Of a stretch of 64,000 nucleotides of DNA, positions 1-13,500 are shown piece after piece (the stretch's first letter is position 1; each line of letters starts with the position of its first letter). Below the pieces are notes generated by a model that had not been told where the DNA came from, made no database searches, and was given only the letters and a program-made list of their open reading frames with translations. Made by a program: the position numbers and the translations under genes. Source of the stretch: Takakia lepidozioides (taxonomy: Eukaryota > Streptophyta > Takakiopsida > Takakiales > Takakiaceae); NCBI GenBank assembly GCA_030704615.1, contig CM060734.1, forward strand, positions 34,426,042-34,490,041. Direction: 5' to 3'.

Positions 1-3000
1 CAGTTCGAACCCCCTCTTCCAGAGTGGAAACTGGCCGCTATCAAGCGCCTAGGATTTGGCGTTCTGAACAAAGTTGTAATGGAATTTTCTGTTCCGTTTT
101 GGGATGAAACAGTGGACTACTTTGGGGCTACAGCAGAGAGGACAGAAATGCGCGGTCGTTGTTTCATGTTCTGGAATCTGAAGCGAAGTAGTGGTGCTCC
201 TATTTTAGTGGCGCTAGTCGTAGGCAAAGCAGCCTTTGAAGGTGAGAAACAAGAGAGTTCAGAGCTGGTGGCGCAAGCACTCAGCATTTTGCGAAAGCTG
301 TTTGGGAAAGGGGCAGTTCCAGAGCCTGCTGCATGTGTTGTGACCAATTGGGGTAGTGATATTTACAGCCGAGGGGCCTACTCCTATGTGGCGTTGGGGG
401 CATCTGGGGAGGATTATGATATCCTCTCTCGACCTGTGGACAACTGTGTCTATTTTGCTGGTGAGGCCACTTGCAAGGAGCACCCGGACACAGTCGGGGG
501 TGCTATGATGAGTGGCCTTCGGGAGGCTGTTAGGATTGTTGATATTTTGGAGAATCGCGGTGACACCACTGCTGAAGCTGAGGCCATGGCGGCTGCCCAG
601 CGGCAGTCAGACAGTGAGAGGAATGAGGTGTAAATCCTACATATGAACCCCTCTCCCTCTCTGTCTGTCCCTTCCTCTCATTCATGGCACTCCAATATCA
701 ATGTTATCACATTTGTGCATAGACTTGACTCTGCCAGCTTAGCAATGCATGTGGAGTCTATCTGGTTTCTGTATTCAAATGTAGTTCCTTTCCTCGTGTA
801 TGTACTGAGCAGGAACCTTCTTCATTGAGAGATGATCTCATTTCAAAGCCATTTTGCACTCAACTATTAGAACAATGCGTCTAGTTCTAACCAACTCCTG
901 CAGGTGAGGGATATGGTGAAGAGGCTATCAGCAGCTGAGCTCTCAAATGTTTTGAGGGGGGAGGGAGCCATGATGGATGGCGAAGAAGGGCCCCTCAGCC
1001 GTGCAGACTTGCTAAAAGATATGTTCGGCAACGCCAAGACAACAGCAGGGCGGCTGTTACTAGTGAAGGAGATGCTGCACCTGCCAATTGCATCTCTTAC
1101 TGCATTTGCGGGTACAAAGGCGGGTCTCACAGTTCTAAATAGTTGGATCCTGGTGCGTTTCTCTGGAATCAACTGTAGGAGGATGTGTTAGCAAGGAAAT
1201 TCTGGAAGAGATTGCACAGTGTGTCGTATCAATCAGCCCAGATTTGCTGTTCAATGGTCCACCCTTGTGACCACAGAACTTAAGATGAATACATCCTACA
1301 GAGGTGTTTGCCAGATATATACCATCTACAGAGGAGGCTCATAATAGGGTGAATGGTTCTACTAAGTCAATTGACTGATGCATGGCTCCTACTAGAATAA
1401 TGTCGTTTTGCTTTGAAGGGCATTCAACTTTATGTCCACAGAGACTGTCCCTTAACAAAATTGTACCACAAAGGGCTATGTGTATGTATGTGCTACCTAA
1501 TACCACTTTTGCCATTGTAATATCTATGGCCAACTGAGTGGTAAGGAACATCTGGTCATTCTGTGGCACATGTTGAGTTTTGCTATGAATACACATTCTT
1601 GCAGGACTCAATGGGGAAGGATGGTACCCAGCTTCTTCGCCATTGTGTACGCCTTCTTCTTGCTGTGGCTACTGACCTTCTTTCCATCCGGCAATCTGGT
1701 CCGTTGTGCTTGCCCTGGTTTTTATCTTTCCCATCTGTTAATGCTTCTAGTCAGCCTGACTATCTCGCCTTGTCTGTGTCTGGCCTCTCTCCTCCCTCAA
1801 GATGTTGAGCCCTGGTAATGTTCTTAATCCACATTCCCTGCCGCTTGTGTGGGCCCCCTAAATGTGACATGCACTGTTGGCATGGCAGGCGTGGGCCGAA
1901 CGGTGAAGGAAAAAGTATGCGTTCACACTAGCCGTGACATTCGTGCAGTGGCTGGCCAGTTGGTCAAACTTTGGATTGAGGTCTTTCGCAGAGAGAAATC
2001 TGCACATGGATTCACCAAACTTGCCAAGAAACCTGCAGATGGCTCACCAAGTGCTTTGGCCAGCAGCTACAGGGGGAAGGTAAAGGATCAGAAGTGCACT
2101 GTGACAACTGGCAAGCAAGTTTCTTCACCTGAAGCTCCTTCCACTGTCAATTTTAAAGGCTGGCCTTCTATGCGGGCAGCATCTCCGTCTGCCGGTCAGA
2201 GCAAGGTAGGGAATTCCGAAGTGCAATCGCAATGTGCATTTGCAGATGAACACATTGCCTGTCCTGGACCTTCATGTTTGTGCGTCCTTATTATACACAT
2301 AGAAATTTCAATGTAAACTCTTGATCTTGCTGTTTGTGCAGGTATTGACTGGTGAAGAACTACGAAGTGACAACCATAGCATTAAATCAGAGATTGGGGT
2401 GGAATCTTCACAAGAGAGAGTGATGTCAGAATTGGAGGTTGCAGCTCTTGCGGCAGCTGAAGCAGCACAAGCGGCTGCCATTGCTGCTGCAGAGGTTTGA
2501 TACAGCAACCTGCTGCTGCTTCTTACCATTAAATCTGACTAGCTCTCAGCCTGATAGGCCCCTGGATTGGCTGGTTTTCATTTTGTAATTTCTGGGGGGC
2601 AATGAAGAAGCAGGCCCTGTTTTGAATTGTCTTTTAATCTGGTGTATCTGGTGGACACTCCCCATTTCTAACTGTACTGGCAGGATCCAGCTTAATGCGC
2701 CACAATATACAATATATATTATGAGAGAAGGAGAGGGAAGCAAATTTAACTTGGTATGATGAGTTTTTGCTCATGCCCTTGAGGTGTGTTGAGCTTGTAA
2801 TCAGGCCCTTTGCCAAGGCCACTACGCTATGATGGATATTGTGACAGCAAGTGCCACAATATACAGCATAACATGATAAGAGAGATTTGTTGGTGTGATG
2901 AGGTTTTTGCTCGTGCCCTTGAGCTTATATGGTGTGTTGAACTTATGTGCAGGCTTATGCCAACGCTGAGGCAGAGCGAAATGCACAACCGGTACTGCCC

Positions 3001-5445
3001 AAAATTATGTCATTTCATAAGTTTGCAAAGCGAGAGAAGGACGAGGCCGTGGAATGGAAGAAGAAGAGAGGGACATCAGCTCCGGAAAGGCAGGTGGACC
3101 CTCCTTCAACAAGTGCAAATTGGTTGCCCTTGAAAGGTGAGTAGTCTAGTCAGTAGAAGCAGCGAACTGGTTGGCTGTTGAGGTGTGCTATTATTGATGT
3201 GCAGCTAAGGGAAAAAGCAGTTTTCCTCCTTCGTGGCTTCTAGCATTGCACGTTACATCTTGATAATCCTGGCAATCCAAGTTACTGAAAGGTATCAACC
3301 AGAGTTGGACTGGTATATAGGTGAAGGACTGGTATATAATACTGGTATATGCACTGGTATTAGATACCAGACCAGTCTGGTATCATTTGGGAGAGTACTT
3401 GGTCATATACCAGACCAGGCTGGTATCAGTTCTTTCATACCAGCCACAATACCAGTACTCCCCCACCTTCTTCCTAATTTACTCTGGTACGTATACTGAA
3501 GTAATTTATGTGTACATCTGATTATATATTTGTACTTAAGTATATTTATTTCTTTATGTATATTTTATTTGTTTTCACTTGATACTTGCCATTGGACACA
3601 TTGTAACTCAAGATGGCTTTGTAATGATACCAGAGTTGATATCTCATACCAGCTGGTATTGTGGTCATGATACTCATATTCATACCAGTATGTGGAAGAA
3701 AATACATCCACCATTATATAGACCAGACTGGTATGAAAGTTTTGTGATTCGTCTGGTACCAGGACCAGTCTGGTATGTTAAAAACTTGATACCAGTCCAA
3801 CACTGGTATCAACCCTTCCATTGCCAGTTGGGGTCTTTTCACCTCACCATGGTATGGACTTCGATCCATGATTTGCAAGGGCTTGCACATGGCTGATTGC
3901 TCTCTCTCTCCTTCAAATATTCAGGCTTTAAATAAAGATGAAAGGAGATTGTTTTTTGAAGTGGAAAAAACTATGCAGGGGTTGATGATGCAGGCCCTGG
4001 ACGAACCAGCAGTCGTTCCATTGAGTTGGCTGGTTGTTGTGGCAGCGTTGGCAGCCCAGGCCAGGCCCTTATGAGACCATTTAGTGGATTAGAAGCTATC
4101 AGCAACTCTCTTGCTGGTGAGCTTACGAGTAGTGTCCAGTTGGAGGGTACAGAGATATTCTCTTCTTGCCTGAAAGAGCAATCAGCAGAGGTAGTTAGTG
4201 GGGGTTTTAGTGAAATTGGGGCAGGTGAGGGGATAGGTGACAGTCACAACAGTTTGCTAGGAAGAAGAGAATTGACTTCTCAGATGGAGGTCTTGAATAC
4301 ACAAGTCAATTTAGGGTTAAGCAGACAGTCCTGGGAAGGAAATCAGCAGTTACCTGGTGAGGTTGCAAGGGCAGATGATAGGGTTGAAGGCCGCATACAG
4401 ACCCATTTAAGTCAAGGGATTGGGGGTTTAGAGACCAGTAAGGATGAACGGAAAGGTCAGGAGCCAATCAGAAGGGCTGTGTCTGACTATGTGGCTCAGT
4501 TGCTCACTCCCCTTTACAAGACGAGAAAGATACAGAAGGACGACTATAAAGCTATCTTGAAGAAAACAACTGCTAAGGTGAGCATTTGGAGTAAATTCAT
4601 GGGTGTGAGTTGCTTGCATGAAAATGTCTCTATCCCTATCTTCCTCTTTTTTTTTGGTGTACTCAAATCCCTTGTCTTTCTCTCGCTAACACCACAGCAA
4701 CAAAGTCTCATGAGTACGTTCTCAACAAATGCATGTTTCTTTGCGATAAGTGGGTGAGAAAGTAACTATGAAAATGAATAGAACCGATGCCAAGTCCTAG
4801 TTACAGCTCTATGTTCACATCAGAAATGTGGCTAATATGGTTCATGATAACAGGTAATGGAGCGCAGCACTGCAATGGATAACACATTGGATGTGTCTGA
4901 GTTTCTCAACTGCAAACGGAAGAATAAGGTAGGTTTATCAGCACTTTCAAATTTACAACCGGTTCCTAGTTTATCAGTATAGGGTGAGATTGGCCATTTA
5001 AGAAGGTAGGGGCAGAGTAATTCAGAAACAAATGTGGTGTGGGAGGGATAAGAATGCTGTCCTGTCACCTTACTGATAATGCCTCACAAGATCCAGAGTG
5101 CCCTAGACCATCTATCAGATTTGAATCTCTCTTCAATGCCAGTAGGGCTTGTGGATGGCTAACAATTCTAGTTATAGAGTCAAAATGTTATCGTTAGGCT
5201 TGGTTTGTGGTCACTTATTGGCTCTAGTCCCTGCGTGGTTGGAGAGACCATATGTGGCCAAAGAGATGAGAATTGACTTGCTTGTTTTGCTTAGGGAGAG
5301 GGATAGAGGTTGAAGTAGACAATTAACTAGCATACTCAAGGCATCCATATGCTGCTCTCATAACTGATGTCAAGTTCTTGGGTTGCAGATACGCTCATTG
5401 GTTGATATTTTAGTGGAGAAATACATGAAAGGTGAGTCCCACTAG
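1..5445 (+). CDS. LDL3-like: LDL3-like lysine-specific histone demethylase, copy A (5' end outside window)
   Basis: Visible exons: <1-627, 904-1152, 1605-1698, 1889-2205, 2342-2494, 2953-3136, 3979-4577, 4854-4928 and 5389-5445. They stay in one frame for 784 codons and end at TAG. The first exon carries the end of the flavin amine-oxidase domain: GFGVLNKVV, whose Lys (codon 70-72) matches the LSD1 catalytic-site lysine, then [19 protein letters not shown], the FAD-contacting C-terminal motif. Downstream come the LDL3-specific segments: [16 protein letters not shown], the [18 protein letters not shown] stretch, KTVKEKV-type and HTSRDIR motifs, an Ala/Glu-rich helix, SFHKFAKRE, and an SRI-like tail ([14 protein letters not shown] ... 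KRKNKIRSLVD). The family demethylates H3K4me1/2 in the nucleus. All splice junctions are intact, so I see no reason to call it a pseudogene. The C-terminus has three residues (ESH) more than copy B. The promoter, SWIRM and Rossmann parts lie to the left of the window. Confidence 0.9.
3301..3804. mobile_element. MITE-like element rich in CTGGTAT/ATACCAG, copy 1
   Basis: About 504 bp inside an intron of LDL3 copy A (3137-3978). The ends are inverted repeats of the form AG(A/T)GTTGGACTGGTAT, and the 10-bp direct repeat GGTATCAACC at 3291-3300 and 3805-3814 looks like a target-site duplication. The interior carries more than a dozen CTGGTAT or ATACCAG words in both orientations and has no coding capacity. 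A homologous element lies inverted at 39703-40187. A 10-bp duplication would fit a Mutator-like non-autonomous element, but the class is inferred. Confidence 0.75.
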
Positions 5446-5780
5446 CCAGCTTTCTTTAGATGGGTGCTCTCGAGGGCCCCTCAGCACTGGTTTGTTAAAT
5501 TCAGATCAGTAATTCAGGGGGGACTTGACCAGAAATCTCCAAGGCAACATGTTTGCCTTCGAAAATTGTAAGCCAAATATTTTTCATATCTTCTAAGGAG
5601 CGATGGCAAAGATCTGTTCATACCTTAGGCATTATTATGCCTATGCTTGTCCATGGAATGTTTTGTCTGCTTTGACAAGTTTGTATCCTCCCAAGAAAAC
5701 CTGTTGCAAAAGGCTAGATAATATCAATTGGTTTGTGATGTGGAGGACATACTTCTTGCAACTAGTCCGGTTTGTATTGT
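5446..5780 (+). other. 3' UTR-like region of LDL3 copy A, homologous to that of copy B
   Basis: Sequence after the copy A stop aligns with the sequence after the copy B stop (19747-20040). Shared stretches include CAGCTTTCT, ATGTTTGCCTT, TCTAAGGAGC, GAAATGTTTTGTCT-like text and the CCTCCCA(G/A)GAAA block, with small indels. Homology fades near 5780. This fixes one end of the tandem duplication and probably covers the 3' UTR. No polyadenylation site was assigned. Confidence 0.6.
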
Positions 5781-7583
5781 GGGTTTGACATTGTGTATAG
5801 ACTTCTTATCGTGAGAGCACGTTCAGTGAAGATTCTTCCAAAAGTGCTTTTAATTTGAGGTCATGGATCATACTTATATGAAGCATGAGGTCAAATAGGC
5901 ATGAGTTGGATACAAAATGAGATGAGCTAAGACAATTAAAACCAGAAAAAATGGAGAAAAAATGAGAATTCTTTCATGTGCAGATTGTAATATTGCTTGA
6001 AACAAGCATGATTTGACACAGACTTCCCAAACTCACGAGGCTGAAGAATAAAGAACGAGAAAAAATATGAAAAGGCTTTCCCTATTTGCCAGTGCAATGT
6101 TTTTCTGGGTATGTTCTTCCTTAAGAAAATGAGAAGTCTGTACCAACTTCACATTCCCGAAGGGAAGAGAAACAATGGAGGCTAAACAAATGGGGGGGCA
6201 ACTGCCCGTGAATTCCAACGGACTAAGAGAGCCAAAAAATCAGAAAAAATAAGCAGGCAAGGCCCGGAGAGAGACATAGCACCAATGAAGAGACCAGCAG
6301 GAGTCACCATGACATAGACAGCAGAACAAGAACCGAAAAACTAACGATAAACACTAGGAGACTAATGCTCTCACATGTGTCCTTCTCTAACCACCCTCTC
6401 TTTAGAGGTGGTTTAGAGGAGAATCCCTATCTAACCCTTCAAAACCCGTTGCACTCATCCTATTTTCCTCACCATTGCAAATTTGTACATCCATGGGCTG
6501 AGCATGTAACAAAATTATAAGTGAATTTTTTGCGCTGCCCATCCTTGAGCTACAAGAAGAACCACCCTGAAAATTCTGAATATTTGTGGAAAGGTGGGTT
6601 AGCTAGTAAGACTCGGAGTGTGCTGAGCCCCAAAAAGAACTATAAACTCCCCTTATGTTTGTACTAATTTGTGTAGAAAACCGGGAGTTTTGCCCCAACT
6701 GCTGGGGTCTTTTTCTTGTCACTCTCTCAAATTTTCTGAGGTTATATGGTGCCAAGTTAGTAGCTCACCTGTTATGTGGTCAGTTTCCATGGATGTTAGT
6801 TTTGTATTAGAATTGGCCCTTTCAGTGGCCGGAGGTTCAGTTGTTTTGCAGTTTTGCAAGAAATGCTTGGGACATTAGGGGTGAAGCAGCAAGCAGAAAT
6901 TACAATGCGGTTCCCTTGCTGAGGATATATGCACTACTGTCAGCCTGGGAAAGGCGATGTGCTCTGGCATTAGAACATACTTGGAAGATGATGGGGATTG
7001 ATTACTTCCTCAAGCTTTTGGTATGGAAATGGAATCTGGACCTTTGAAATGAATAAGATTGGAGGTGGAGGAAATTTACCAAAGTGCAGACTCAATTCCC
7101 TAACTATGGTGTGTTTTGTGTGCACATCTTGTTCTCAGACCTGCTAGCTGTCTAGCAGTTCTCTCTCTCTCTCTCTCTCTCTCTCCATCAACTGCACACG
7201 CGTGGAGTCATGTTTTTGATTTGCTGAAATATTGGGGCGTTTTTTTTTTCCGTAAGAGTGATGGCATGGAGCTTGGTAACTGATGAGACTAGAGGGCTGG
7301 ACGCAAATAGAGGAGCGGTATCGACCGTCACTGGAGGTACAGATTAATGCAAGAGGATGGTGGTCTAGCTGTGGTAGGAGTGTTTTAAGATGAGCACTAA
7401 AGCAAGCACGCATGTGGTAACCACCCAATCCGTATGGCAGGCATACTTGATGACAGGTATGTTTGATGGAGGAGCAAGAAATAGGGAGGCCACTAGACGC
7501 TCAAGTGCGGATGGCGCCTGCAAATTGTAGGCCTTGCTTTGCAGATATCCTTGCCCCTGCTCCTGTCTTGTGCACAATTTTAG
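5781..7583. other. Spacer between LDL3 copies and putative promoter/5' UTR of copy B
   Basis: No convincing coding exon is visible. The stretch includes an imperfect hairpin near 6392-6426 (arms CTCTAACCACCCTCT and AGAGGTGGTTTAGAG) and a CT dinucleotide run at 7161-7185 that could lie in the 5' leader of copy B. A pyrimidine-rich stretch ending TTTTAG directly precedes the chosen start codon at 7584 and resembles a 3' splice site, so an upstream leader exon is likely in this region. I could not identify it. Confidence 0.4.
7161..7185. repeat. (CT)n microsatellite
   Basis: Uninterrupted CT dinucleotide run of about 12 units, some 400 bp upstream of the LDL3 copy B start. CT runs are common in plant 5' leaders, but no function can be read from the sequence. 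Confidence 0.9.
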
Positions 7584-10500
7584 ATGACTCGAATTTTGTC
7601 GGAATCTCACATCCAGGGGTTCTGCAGTGGCCGTGTACACAAAGATGCCAGTACTTTGATTCGTACGAGGTTGCTTAATGGAGATTTGTTTTCTGGTGAT
7701 AAAGCCTTGGTAAAGCCAGAGGCTTTTGAAAATACCGGTATTGTTTGCGAAAGAGAGAAGGTGACTAATGAGTGTACGGTACCTTCAGCCCAATCACAAG
7801 GATTTGATGAAATGGACATTAGGGATGAGGAAACAGCAACACGGGTGGGAGACGAATGCCTTACCAATTGTGGGCGGGAACATCAGAGAAGGGTGAGTCT
7901 TACCACCTCTGGCACCAACGAGGTGACTGGCCGGATTTTGGAAGAGTCCAATGTTGAGGACCTACAAATCATGTGCGAGTCTGTGAAGCATGAATTATCT
8001 GCAGACAATAATTTTTTCATATCCTCAGCGACAATGCCAGATGAAAATTCGAGAGCAGCTCTGGCCAGACTTTCGGAATATGTTCATCTCAAGGTGGAAG
8101 CCAGAGTAGGCTCCAAGTTCCTTCTGAACAGCTCTTCACGAAATGGGTTATTGGGTTATGATCAACCGGAAACGGATCCTAGTTGCTTCAACTCAAAGCC
8201 TGATAATGGGGTTGATGGAATATCCCACCAGAATGGAGGGGGATGTCGGAAAGGAGAAGGGGCCATGTCCAAGAGTGCCATGGCAACTTCACGGAAAAAC
8301 TATCCAAGCAAGGGGATCAAAAGGAGTGTCAAGAAAGGAATCTTAGAAGGGCGTCATCGGAAAGCTAAGAAGCGCAGGTATTTGTGTCATAGCAGACCAA
8401 TTTTCCCGTACCTGGAAGACTATATATCTTCCATAGAAAGAAAGTGAGATCATTCGAATGGGGAGTCTAACCTCTTCATATATTCATGACCATGGTACAC
8501 AGTGAGGAATTAGATGTGTCCATGTCAGTTCTCTAAGTTACAAGGATTTCTTCACTGCACCTGGTAGTGGGATGGTCCTGGCCAGGCTCTTTAGCTTAGT
8601 CAAGCTACAACAATCGAAGCCAAGGTTGCTATGGAATATGTAAAATTTGAGCACAGTTTATGAGTACGCTGACTATCTGGACAAAGAGTTCTGAGTTGTT
8701 TCCTGCTTACTTGACACTAGTCTTGTGCATGTGCATGGGAGTCCAAAGTGTATGGTTTCAAGGATGATTTCCAGTTGAGACCTTGTTGCAAATGCATCTT
8801 GTTTGTGTCTCTCTTGTTGTGCTAACAATCTTCTTTAGGGGATCTTTAAAGGCTCATCATATTTGTCTGGTGGACCTCAAATCTTAGACTTGCTCCCAGT
8901 GGATTTTACCAAGTACTGGTTATCGTAAGCTCCTCTCTTGCAAATCCATCCAACTGGGCAATCTGATCAGATAAGGTTGAGCAAGTTTATTGGCATGTTC
9001 GTTTCTCCAGTTGACATTTGCAGATTGTTCCATTCATGAGTATGTGATTGCAGGCATGGTGATATGACATATGAGAGCGACATGGAGTGGGATGTTATAA
9101 TGGGCGAGGTGGAGTCCCCACCTGACTGGAGCGGGCACCCGGAGAAAGATCGATTAAGTAGGGGGAGAGTGAAGGCTGGCTTGACATTACCATCTCCTGG
9201 CCAGCCCTTACAGGGTGAGGCTGCGGCAATTGCTGTGGGGCTGCAAGCACGGGCCCCTGGCCCAGCTGAACGAATCTGTTTCAAAGATGCCTTGAGAAGG
9301 CGGGGAGGTCTTCAGGAGTATTTGGAGTGCAGGTTGTTGCCATAGGCTTCTTTTTGCACTTCATTTCCTAACCTAGCATAACTGTTGTGTGCATACTTCA
9401 AAACATGTTAGTCGATGCTTGTGTACCACATGATTCCTTCATCCTAGGTGCAGATGATAGTTTGTATGGAGGCGGGGGTGGTTACATAGTTTTGCAGTGG
9501 TTGTCAGGTCAAAACTTTGCATTTGGGCTGCCTCTGGCTGACTGCAAATGTGGGATGTTGCAGGAACCTAGTTTTGGGGTTATGGGAGAGGGATGTGAAG
9601 CATCTACTGCTGGTCACTGATTGTGGCATAAGTGCTTTGCCTTCAGCCAAAGAGCCTCAGCGTGCATGTCTCATTCGTGAGATTCACAAGTTCTTGGATT
9701 TTCAGGTGTGCTCCTCTTCTTCACCTTTACATTTGTTGTTGAATTCTTGACCCTTTGCTATTGGATTATTCTGTGCGACATATTCTTTTATGTGGTGATG
9801 AGCTGTCATTTTCTACACCATGCAAATTGGTCTATATGACAAGTGAAAAAGAAATACACTTTAATAACGTCCACAAGTGGGAGAGATCTAGAGAGAGAAA
9901 GAGCAAAATTTGTGGAGAGGTAGTCAGTGAAAGCCTTTCATTATATCAGCTTCTCTATGCAACTAAGTCCCAGAGAGCTTGCAAGGTCAGGACGAGAGAG
10001 TGTCTGCTACTATGATTGTAGCTGACTGCCAATGAGAGCAGTAAGCAAGGACAACAACTCTTCTCTTGACATTTATTCGAAGATTGCTGTTGAAAGAGTG
10101 CAAAAGTTGTTCCATGTATTGAAGGGAAAAATGTTTGACTTGACTCCTTGAACATTAAAATGGTCGCTAATTCTGAAAATATGATTAGCTTCCATTCTTT
10201 TGTAACTTGTATAACAGCTGCTGCTGGACATTACTCCCCTTTTATCTTGCAACCAAACTCTTAGGTAGTATTGGTTGTTTTTGTATCAGGGATACATCAA
10301 CGTAGGTGTGGCAACCAAGCGTCTTAAACAGACAACTGGGATAGGCAACCATGGCCTCTTTGGAGCTAGCCAACTGGAAAGTAGCAAAGGTAACAGGGAG
10401 ATGATATTTGAAGCAGCAGAGATGGAGGCAGCCGAAGAGGTGGCATTAATTCTAGGTCAGTAGTTTTTTCCTACTTTTCAGGCAAGAGATTCTGCAAGCA

Positions 10501-13500
10501 AACTATTTTGGTATTGTTGTGTCAAGGGTTGCTTTGATCAGCAACTTACGTGTTTGTCTTCTGAAAATCTTTGTCTGTGCTCATTAGTTCTGTTTGTATA
10601 TTGACAGTTCCAACTTGATGGAAGATCAGTGTTCTCTCTTTGATTTAAGATTGTACCAGCTGTTTACTGGTGGATATGCAGTTCCAACACCTTGGCTGGG
10701 CTTTCTCCTCTTTTTCACTTCCTCTTTAGTCTGTTGCACACCAGGAGTGATTGTGTTGCCAAAAGTGATTTACCCCAGTGAACCCTAGAAAGATCCTTTA
10801 CAGACCAAATCCGTGACCTCGGCTGGGCTTTTCTGCCCCTCTTCATCATTTGCTCGTAAGTCAGTCACACACTTTGAATTGTTGTATTGCCAAAAGTGAT
10901 GTACCCAAGTGAACTCTGTTTACAGGCCAAATCCGTGGAGATCCATACACAGAGTCCAAGAATGATGAAAGTGAACAGGATGGTACAAAACCAGCAGAAG
11001 ATGCTGTTTTCACTCCAAATGGACTGGAGAACAGTAAACGTAACAGGTTGGAAAGTCCAGAAACTACTTTAAAAAAGTGCTCCAGCGATGGGGAGACAGT
11101 ACCGATGGAGATTGATGTGATTCCAAATCTGGCATGTAATGCCACTGACATGTCAGGTTTCTCTGGAGTTTCATGGGAGATAACTGCTTGGAAAATGCTT
11201 CATGGGGGGGAGATCAGGGAAGAGGGGATTGGGCTTGCAGATGTAGCTGAGGATGTGAAAACTAATCAAGGGATATCCCTTATTAACAAAAAGATGGCTT
11301 GCAAAGATGAGGAACTGGAGGAGAGTCAGGAATCAGAAGACGACAAGGAAGGAGAGATAGATGACCTGGCAACACTTGACCAGGTGTTTGCTCGCATCAG
11401 AACCTCTGGGTTACCTTGTAATCAGGCGGAGAAGTGTTGCAAGAGAGGAGATTTTCTGTTCTCCCAACCACTTCCTGCTGTGGCAAAAGATGAGCTTGAT
11501 GAGTTCAATAGTGCGGAAGTTTTACATAACCTACACAAATGTGAGCCACCAGTTGAGGGCTTTGCGGTCCTAAAGGCTTCAACACACTTGGAGAATGAGA
11601 GGGGTTTGAACGTTCAAAGAGAATCGTCCAAACGAGTAGTTATTGTTGGGGCTGGGCCTGCTGGGCTAGCTGCTGCAAGGCATATGCAACGAATGAACTT
11701 CCAGGTCACAGTGCTAGAGGCTCGCGATCGTGTTGGGGGTCGTGTGTATACTGACCGATCAACTTTTTCAGTTCCGGTTGATTTGGGGGCCAGCATCATC
11801 ACAGGTGTGTATGGGCTCCTCCCTTTTCCTCACTTCCTGACTCATTTATGGGTGGCTTTCTTAGAAGATATTTGTCCTTCTTCTCATAGCTGTCATGAGT
11901 TAATCAGGCCTTCCTCAGAGCAAGCGCTGAAAGCACGTTCTGGCCCTCCTGGAAGTCTCTGCAGGGAAGACCTTTAAGGAGATGCTTTTGTGTCTCAAAG
12001 GGCGGATTATAGAGGGATGCACTGGAGAAAGAGAGAGGGGTTTAAGACAAGTGTATCTTTGAATTACCAGGGGTGGAGGCTGATGTGGCGACTGAAAGGA
12101 GACCTGATCCATCTGCCCTACTGTGCAAGCAACTCGGATTGGAGCTCACAACACTACGGGGGGACTGCCCTCTCTATGACTCTGTTACAGGGCAGAAGGT
12201 TCCAGCGGATATAGATGCTGCACTAGAGGCTGAACACAACAGCTTGTTGGATGATACTGTTACACTGGTGGCTCAGAACGGGGATGCTGCAATGCGCATG
12301 TCTCTTGGTGAAGGCTTAGAGCAGGCTTTGAAGAGACGGCGAGCTAATCTGTTTGCCCGGACAGTGCGGTCTTCCCATGTATGTGGGGAAACTTTTTCAT
12401 CGATCAATACCAAAAGTGCCAATGTAAGCCCGTCTGTCAAGCTTGCATCACTTGTGGCCCTTATGGTTGAGGATGACAGTAAGGCTAATGGATTGGCAAA
12501 CGATCTCAGTAGTGCAACCTTTATAGCAAGCAATTTATCAGTGAATTCATCTGTCACTCAGGTGGGAAGTAAGAATCAGTACAGCAATGTGTTGACAAGT
12601 TCGGCTAACTCTCAGCTGGTACTTGGAGAAGGAGAACCGACAGCAAGCTCTTTGCTAGATACGGGGCTTGCTATCCCAGGGGGTTCACTGGGGTCCATCT
12701 CCTTGAGCAGCAGCAGCCAGTTGAGTGGATGTGATGACTCTCTGAAAAATGAGCAGCAGTATTTGAGTCAATTAGAGCGTCGGATTATGGACTGGCATTT
12801 CGCTAACTTGGAGTATGGATGCGCAGCTGTATTGAATGAGGTCTCACTCCCCTACTGGAACCAAGATGATGTATATGGAGGGTTTGGTGGACCACATTGC
12901 ATGATCAAGGAAGGCTATGGCACTGCTATGGATGCCCTGGGAGAGGGTCTGGATGTGCGCCTGGGCCAAACAGTTACAGACATTGCCTACTCCGTGACGG
13001 AGGGTAAGGTGAAAGAAGAAATAAGGCGTGAAGTGAGAGTGGAAACGGCCAAGGGTGATGAGTTTATCTGTGACGCGGTGCTAGTGACGGTATCTCTGGG
13101 TTGCCTGAAGGCAGCGACAATTCAGTTTGAACCCCCGCTTCCTGAGTGGAAGCTTGCCTCTATCAAGCGCCTAGGATTTGGTGTCCTGAACAAAGTTGTA
13201 ATGGAATTTTCTGTTCCATTCTGGGATGAAACAGTAGACTACTTTGGGGCTGCAGCAGAGACCACAGAATTGCGTGGTCGTTGTTTCATGTTCTGGAATT
13301 TGAAGCGAAGTAGTGGTGCTCCCATTTTAGTGGCGTTAGTTGTAGGCAAAGCAGCTTTTGAAGGTGAGAAACAAGAGAGTTCAGAGCTAGTGGGGCATGC
13401 ACTCAGCATTCTGCGGAAGCTGTTTGGGGAAGGGGCAGTCCCAGAGCCTTCTGCATGTGTTGTGACCAATTGGGGTAGTGATATGTACAGCCGAGGGGCC

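Noticed and set aside
1-5445. Copy A as a pseudogene
   Set aside because: All visible exons keep frame across consensus splice sites to a normal stop, and conserved motifs are intact. Apparent stops such as the TAA at 631 are inside introns.
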